Part shown: piece by piece, positions 7,506 to 9,004 of the stretch
Position numbering within the stretch: position 1 is the first letter of the stretch
How the letters are laid out: each line of letters begins with the position of its first letter
Assembly (NCBI GenBank): GCA_002506705.1
Contig: DAYA01000075.1
Span: 56,985-65,988 of the forward strand
From: Euryarchaeota archaeon UBA550
GTDB taxonomy: Archaea; Thermoplasmatota; Poseidoniia; Poseidoniales; Poseidoniaceae
Length of the DNA: 9,004 nt
Direction of reading: 5' to 3'
The notes under the pieces: model-generated
The model's input: the letters and a program-made list of their open reading frames with translations, nothing else
What the model was told of the DNA's origin: nothing
The model's database searches: none
Translations under genes and position numbers: made by a program

Positions 7506-7530
7506 GCTGATGCAACTAGTAGCAATCAGC
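7506..7530 (-). repeat. Inverted repeat overlapping the stop codon of the 393-residue protein gene
   Basis: Plus-strand GCTGAT (7506-7511) pairs with ATCAGC (7525-7530). Two more GC pairs are possible inside after a one-base bulge. The right arm contains the TGA stop (7528-7526 on the minus strand). It could be a 3'-end hairpin of that transcript, but no T-run follows, so it is not called a terminator. Confidence 0.3.
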
Positions 7531-8707
7531 ATGCTTCTGCTGCTTTGTCATTGCTCGTATCCCAGTCTGCACTGTTATCATCCCAATGGAATCTAATCTG
7601 TGAATCTGTTGATACAAGGGTACTACCATGCTCATTTTCGATTGTAATTTCGAAAGTATAGCAACCATCGCTACCATAGAAATCATCCTTGTCTAGGTAT
7701 CCGCCGCCTGTGTGCAATGAAACCCAGTTGAAGTTGAAGTCACCATATCCGTTAGCAATGCCTTCGTCTGCGGATATTTCGTAAACGTGAATATTGTCTC
7801 CCCCAAGAACACGGATTGTTGCATCCCAATCTGACTCAATCGGTTGTGGAGTAGTTCCAGTGAAAACGCCGTCTTTGAAGTCGAACTCCGCGCTTGGAGT
7901 TCCTATTCCCACAATCATCTCAACGTAAATTCCTTTGTAATCCTTCTTGTTGCCCTGATCATTGTTCACAATATCATACTCTTCAGTGACCTTGATGAAT
8001 GCAGTATCTACTTCTCTGTTCATAATGTCATCAAAGGTCATAGAATCCTCGCCTCCATCTGATGTAACTCTGATTTCATAGTCGATTAATCCCTTACCGT
8101 TCATGTTCTCTGCGTTACCTTTCCAGAAGTCATCTAATGATACGGAGTGGCTGCCTTTGTCGATGTTTATCGTTGCATCGTGAGAATACTCAACTTTACC
8201 ATCAACAAGTACTTCGATGGTGTATTCCGCACCCTTTGGGCCGTAGAAAGACAAGTCGATTTCGTCATCATCGCCATCGTAAGCGATTTCAGAAATTGTT
8301 ACTACTGTGTTTGAGCCACTGAAGATTGCAACACCTGCTACTAACCCAGTTACTACCAAAAACGCAACACCTGTTACTCCTAACTTCTGTAAATCGAATT
8401 GCTGAGCTTTGAGATCCTCACCGTTAAAGACTAGCCACCAGAGAATCACACCTGGTACAAATAGGTCGTCTAGAGTAAAGTCTCCGAATAGAACTATTGT
8501 ATCTATGAAGAAAACAAGAACCATTGTTACAATGAATCCAACTACCGCACCGATCTGAAACTTGAGTGCATCCATGTTCAATCCGTTATCAAAAGGAGGT
8601 TCAGAAATTACTTCGCCTTCAGCAGATACTTCTACAACAGCATCTGCAACTACGGCTTCTTCTTTGTCTTCTGCAGCTTTGTTTGCCTTGTCCAGTAAAC
8701 CACTCAT
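7526..8707 (-). CDS. Membrane protein with three N-terminal hydrophobic segments and a duplicated acidic exterior domain, unknown function
   Basis: I do not recognise the family. The 393-residue product has a cytoplasmic N-terminus with a short amphipathic segment (MSGLLDKANKAAED) and an Ala/Val/Glu-rich linker to about 46. Hydrophobic segments follow at about 51-72, 82-94 and 109-130. Three crossings put residues 131-393 outside. That exterior is acidic and beta-rich, and appears to contain two related modules: DDFWKGN (192) leading to DYEIRV, and DDFYGSDG (341) leading to CYTFEI, each preceded by a TI-V-L strand (163 and 297). The Asp-rich DKDDFYGSDG loop could bind calcium (inference). Only two cysteines are present, 349 and the terminal 393. 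It has no N-X-S/T sequon, unlike the neighbouring surface protein. The start is set by GGTGAT, 4 nt before the ATG at 8707; a TTG at 8719 lies upstream of that site and is less likely. Confidence 0.85.
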   Translation of the reverse strand: MSGLLDKANKAAEDKEEAVVADAVVEVSAEGEVISEPPFDNGLNMDALKFQIGAVVGFIVTMVLVFFIDTIVLFGDFTLDDLFVPGVILWWLVFNGEDLKAQQFDLQKLGVTGVAFLVVTGLVAGVAIFSGSNTVVTISEIAYDGDDDEIDLSFYGPKGAEYTIEVLVDGKVEYSHDATINIDKGSHSVSLDDFWKGNAENMNGKGLIDYEIRVTSDGGEDSMTFDDIMNREVDTAFIKVTEEYDIVNNDQGNKKDYKGIYVEMIVGIGTPSAEFDFKDGVFTGTTPQPIESDWDATIRVLGGDNIHVYEISADEGIANGYGDFNFNWVSLHTGGGYLDKDDFYGSDGCYTFEITIENEHGSTLVSTDSQIRFHWDDNSADWDTSNDKAAEAC

Positions 8708-8717
8708 TAAAATCACC
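8708..8717 (-). promoter_or_regulatory. Ribosome binding site of the 393-residue membrane protein
   Basis: The minus strand reads GGTGAT-TTTA-ATG. GGTGAT is part of the full GGAGGTGAT complement of the 16S rRNA 3' end, and it decides between the ATG at 8707 and the upstream TTG at 8719. Confidence 0.55.
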
Positions 8718-8719
8718 AA

Positions 8720-8733
8720 ATGTACCTGTACAT
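8720..8733. promoter_or_regulatory. Palindromic operator-like site
   Basis: ATGTAC-CT-GTACAT is an inverted repeat with perfect 6-bp arms and a 2-bp centre. It starts 13 bp upstream of the ATG at 8707, close to where a transcript from the TATTGATAA element (8756-8764 region) would begin. A dimeric repressor site is a reasonable inference. An arm length of six alone can occur by chance. Confidence 0.4.
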
Positions 8734-8738
8734 CATAA

Positions 8739-8758
8739 CTACGTTAAGTGCTACGTTA
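8739..8758. repeat. Two direct repeats CTACGTTA spaced 12 bp apart
   Basis: CTACGTTA occurs at 8739-8746 and exactly again at 8751-8758, separated by AGTG, giving a 12-bp period. The pair sits between the predicted TATA region and the palindrome at 8720-8733, within 55 bp of the start of the 393-residue protein gene. It could be tandem binding sites for a regulator. Confidence 0.4.
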
Positions 8759-8809
8759 TCAATACAACCCCTTCGTGGGTAATATTCGTGGCTTATTCTA
8801 GACTTTTCT

Positions 8810-9004
8810 TCAAAGTCCGGGAGCAGACTCACGCCATTCGGCTTCGTCATCGTCGTCTTCTTCCATTCCTCGACGAGCGATAACCGCTGCAGCCATTCCT
8901 AGCATAGCCAATGATGGAATTAGTTCAAAGCCTGGCAGATATACACCACGTACGTAGATGGTGATCATCTGAGACATTGAGTTACATCCGCTGATTTCGT
9001 ATCG
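8810..9004 (-). CDS. C-terminal end of a surface or secreted protein with a PGF-type anchor, partial at right edge
   Basis: Only the last 64 residues are present; the frame is open to the window edge. Visible residues 24-26 are Pro-Gly-Phe, followed by a hydrophobic helix (27-43) and Arg-Arg (44-45). This is the order of the archaeal PGF-CTERM sorting signal, which an archaeosortase can process so that the exported protein is attached to a lipid. Unlike most such signals, it continues with a markedly acidic tail (MEEDDDDEAEW, 47-57) before the stop at 8810. An ordinary single-pass membrane protein with a cytoplasmic acidic tail is the alternative. A short independent gene starting at the internal ATG (visible residue 10) cannot be excluded but is less likely, because the open frame extends beyond it. 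It lies 102 bp upstream of the 393-residue protein gene on the same strand. Confidence 0.7.
   Translation of the reverse strand, partial: RYEISGCNSMSQMITIYVRGVYLPGFELIPSLAMLGMAAAVIARRGMEEDDDDEAEWRESAPGL

Noticed and set aside
8708..8719. TTG at 8719 as the start of the 393-residue protein
   Set aside because: The GGTGAT ribosome site lies just downstream of this TTG and is correctly spaced for the ATG at 8707, so the ATG is preferred.
8767..8780. Possible hairpin ACCC-CTTCGT-GGGT after the partial right-edge gene, as a terminator
   Set aside because: The stem is only 4 bp and no T-run follows on the minus strand.
1..9004. CRISPR array, tRNA, rRNA, insertion sequence, integrase or prophage
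   Set aside because: No regularly spaced repeats, tRNA-like cloverleaf, rRNA-like stretch, terminal inverted repeats or mobile-element proteins were noticed. Almost all sequence is accounted for by ordinary coding regions.

Overview
The window looks like a chromosomal segment from a euryarchaeon, most likely a marine Thermoplasmata lineage such as Marine Group II (Candidatus Poseidoniales). The archaeal signals are a CDP-archaeol synthase (archaeal ether-lipid pathway), an AglB/STT3-type oligosaccharyltransferase, TATA-like boxes 27 to 45 bp before start codons (one at leaderless spacing), and a C-terminal PGF plus membrane-helix anchor at the right edge. The lineage is inferred from overall protein character; no marker gene fixes it.

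Layout, left to right. Positions 1-3518 (minus) hold most of a very large oligosaccharyltransferase gene (aglB/stt3) that runs off the left edge. Its catalytic STT3 core is preceded by about 360 residues with roughly ten extra membrane segments. Positions 3519-3672 are its promoter and leader, with a TATA-like box and three small inverted repeats. Next is purD (minus, about 4923-3673), an intact GAR synthetase of purine synthesis. Divergent from it, with 88 bp between starts, is carS (plus, 5012-5620). After 50 bp comes a 526-residue secreted, sequon-rich, C-terminally anchored surface protein (plus, 5671-7251). It meets a convergent small basic protein gene (minus, 7458-7255) only 3 bp away. 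Upstream of that lies a 393-residue protein with three membrane segments and a duplicated acidic beta-rich exterior (minus, 8707-7526). The right edge carries the last 64 residues of a protein ending in a PGF motif, a hydrophobic helix and an acidic tail (minus, 9004-8810).

How the genes may work together. Apart from purD and the small basic protein, all the genes concern the cell envelope: lipid head-group activation (CarS), N-glycan transfer (AglB), a probable glycoprotein substrate with eight sequons, and two other membrane-anchored proteins. This is proximity only. The genes sit in several transcription units with their own promoter-like elements, so no single operon is claimed. No tRNA, rRNA, CRISPR array, transposase, integrase or attachment site was seen. 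Coding density is high and no gene shows a frameshift. The least expected items are the N-terminal membrane extension on AglB, the repeat-rich control region before the 393-residue protein, and the PGF anchor with its long acidic tail.
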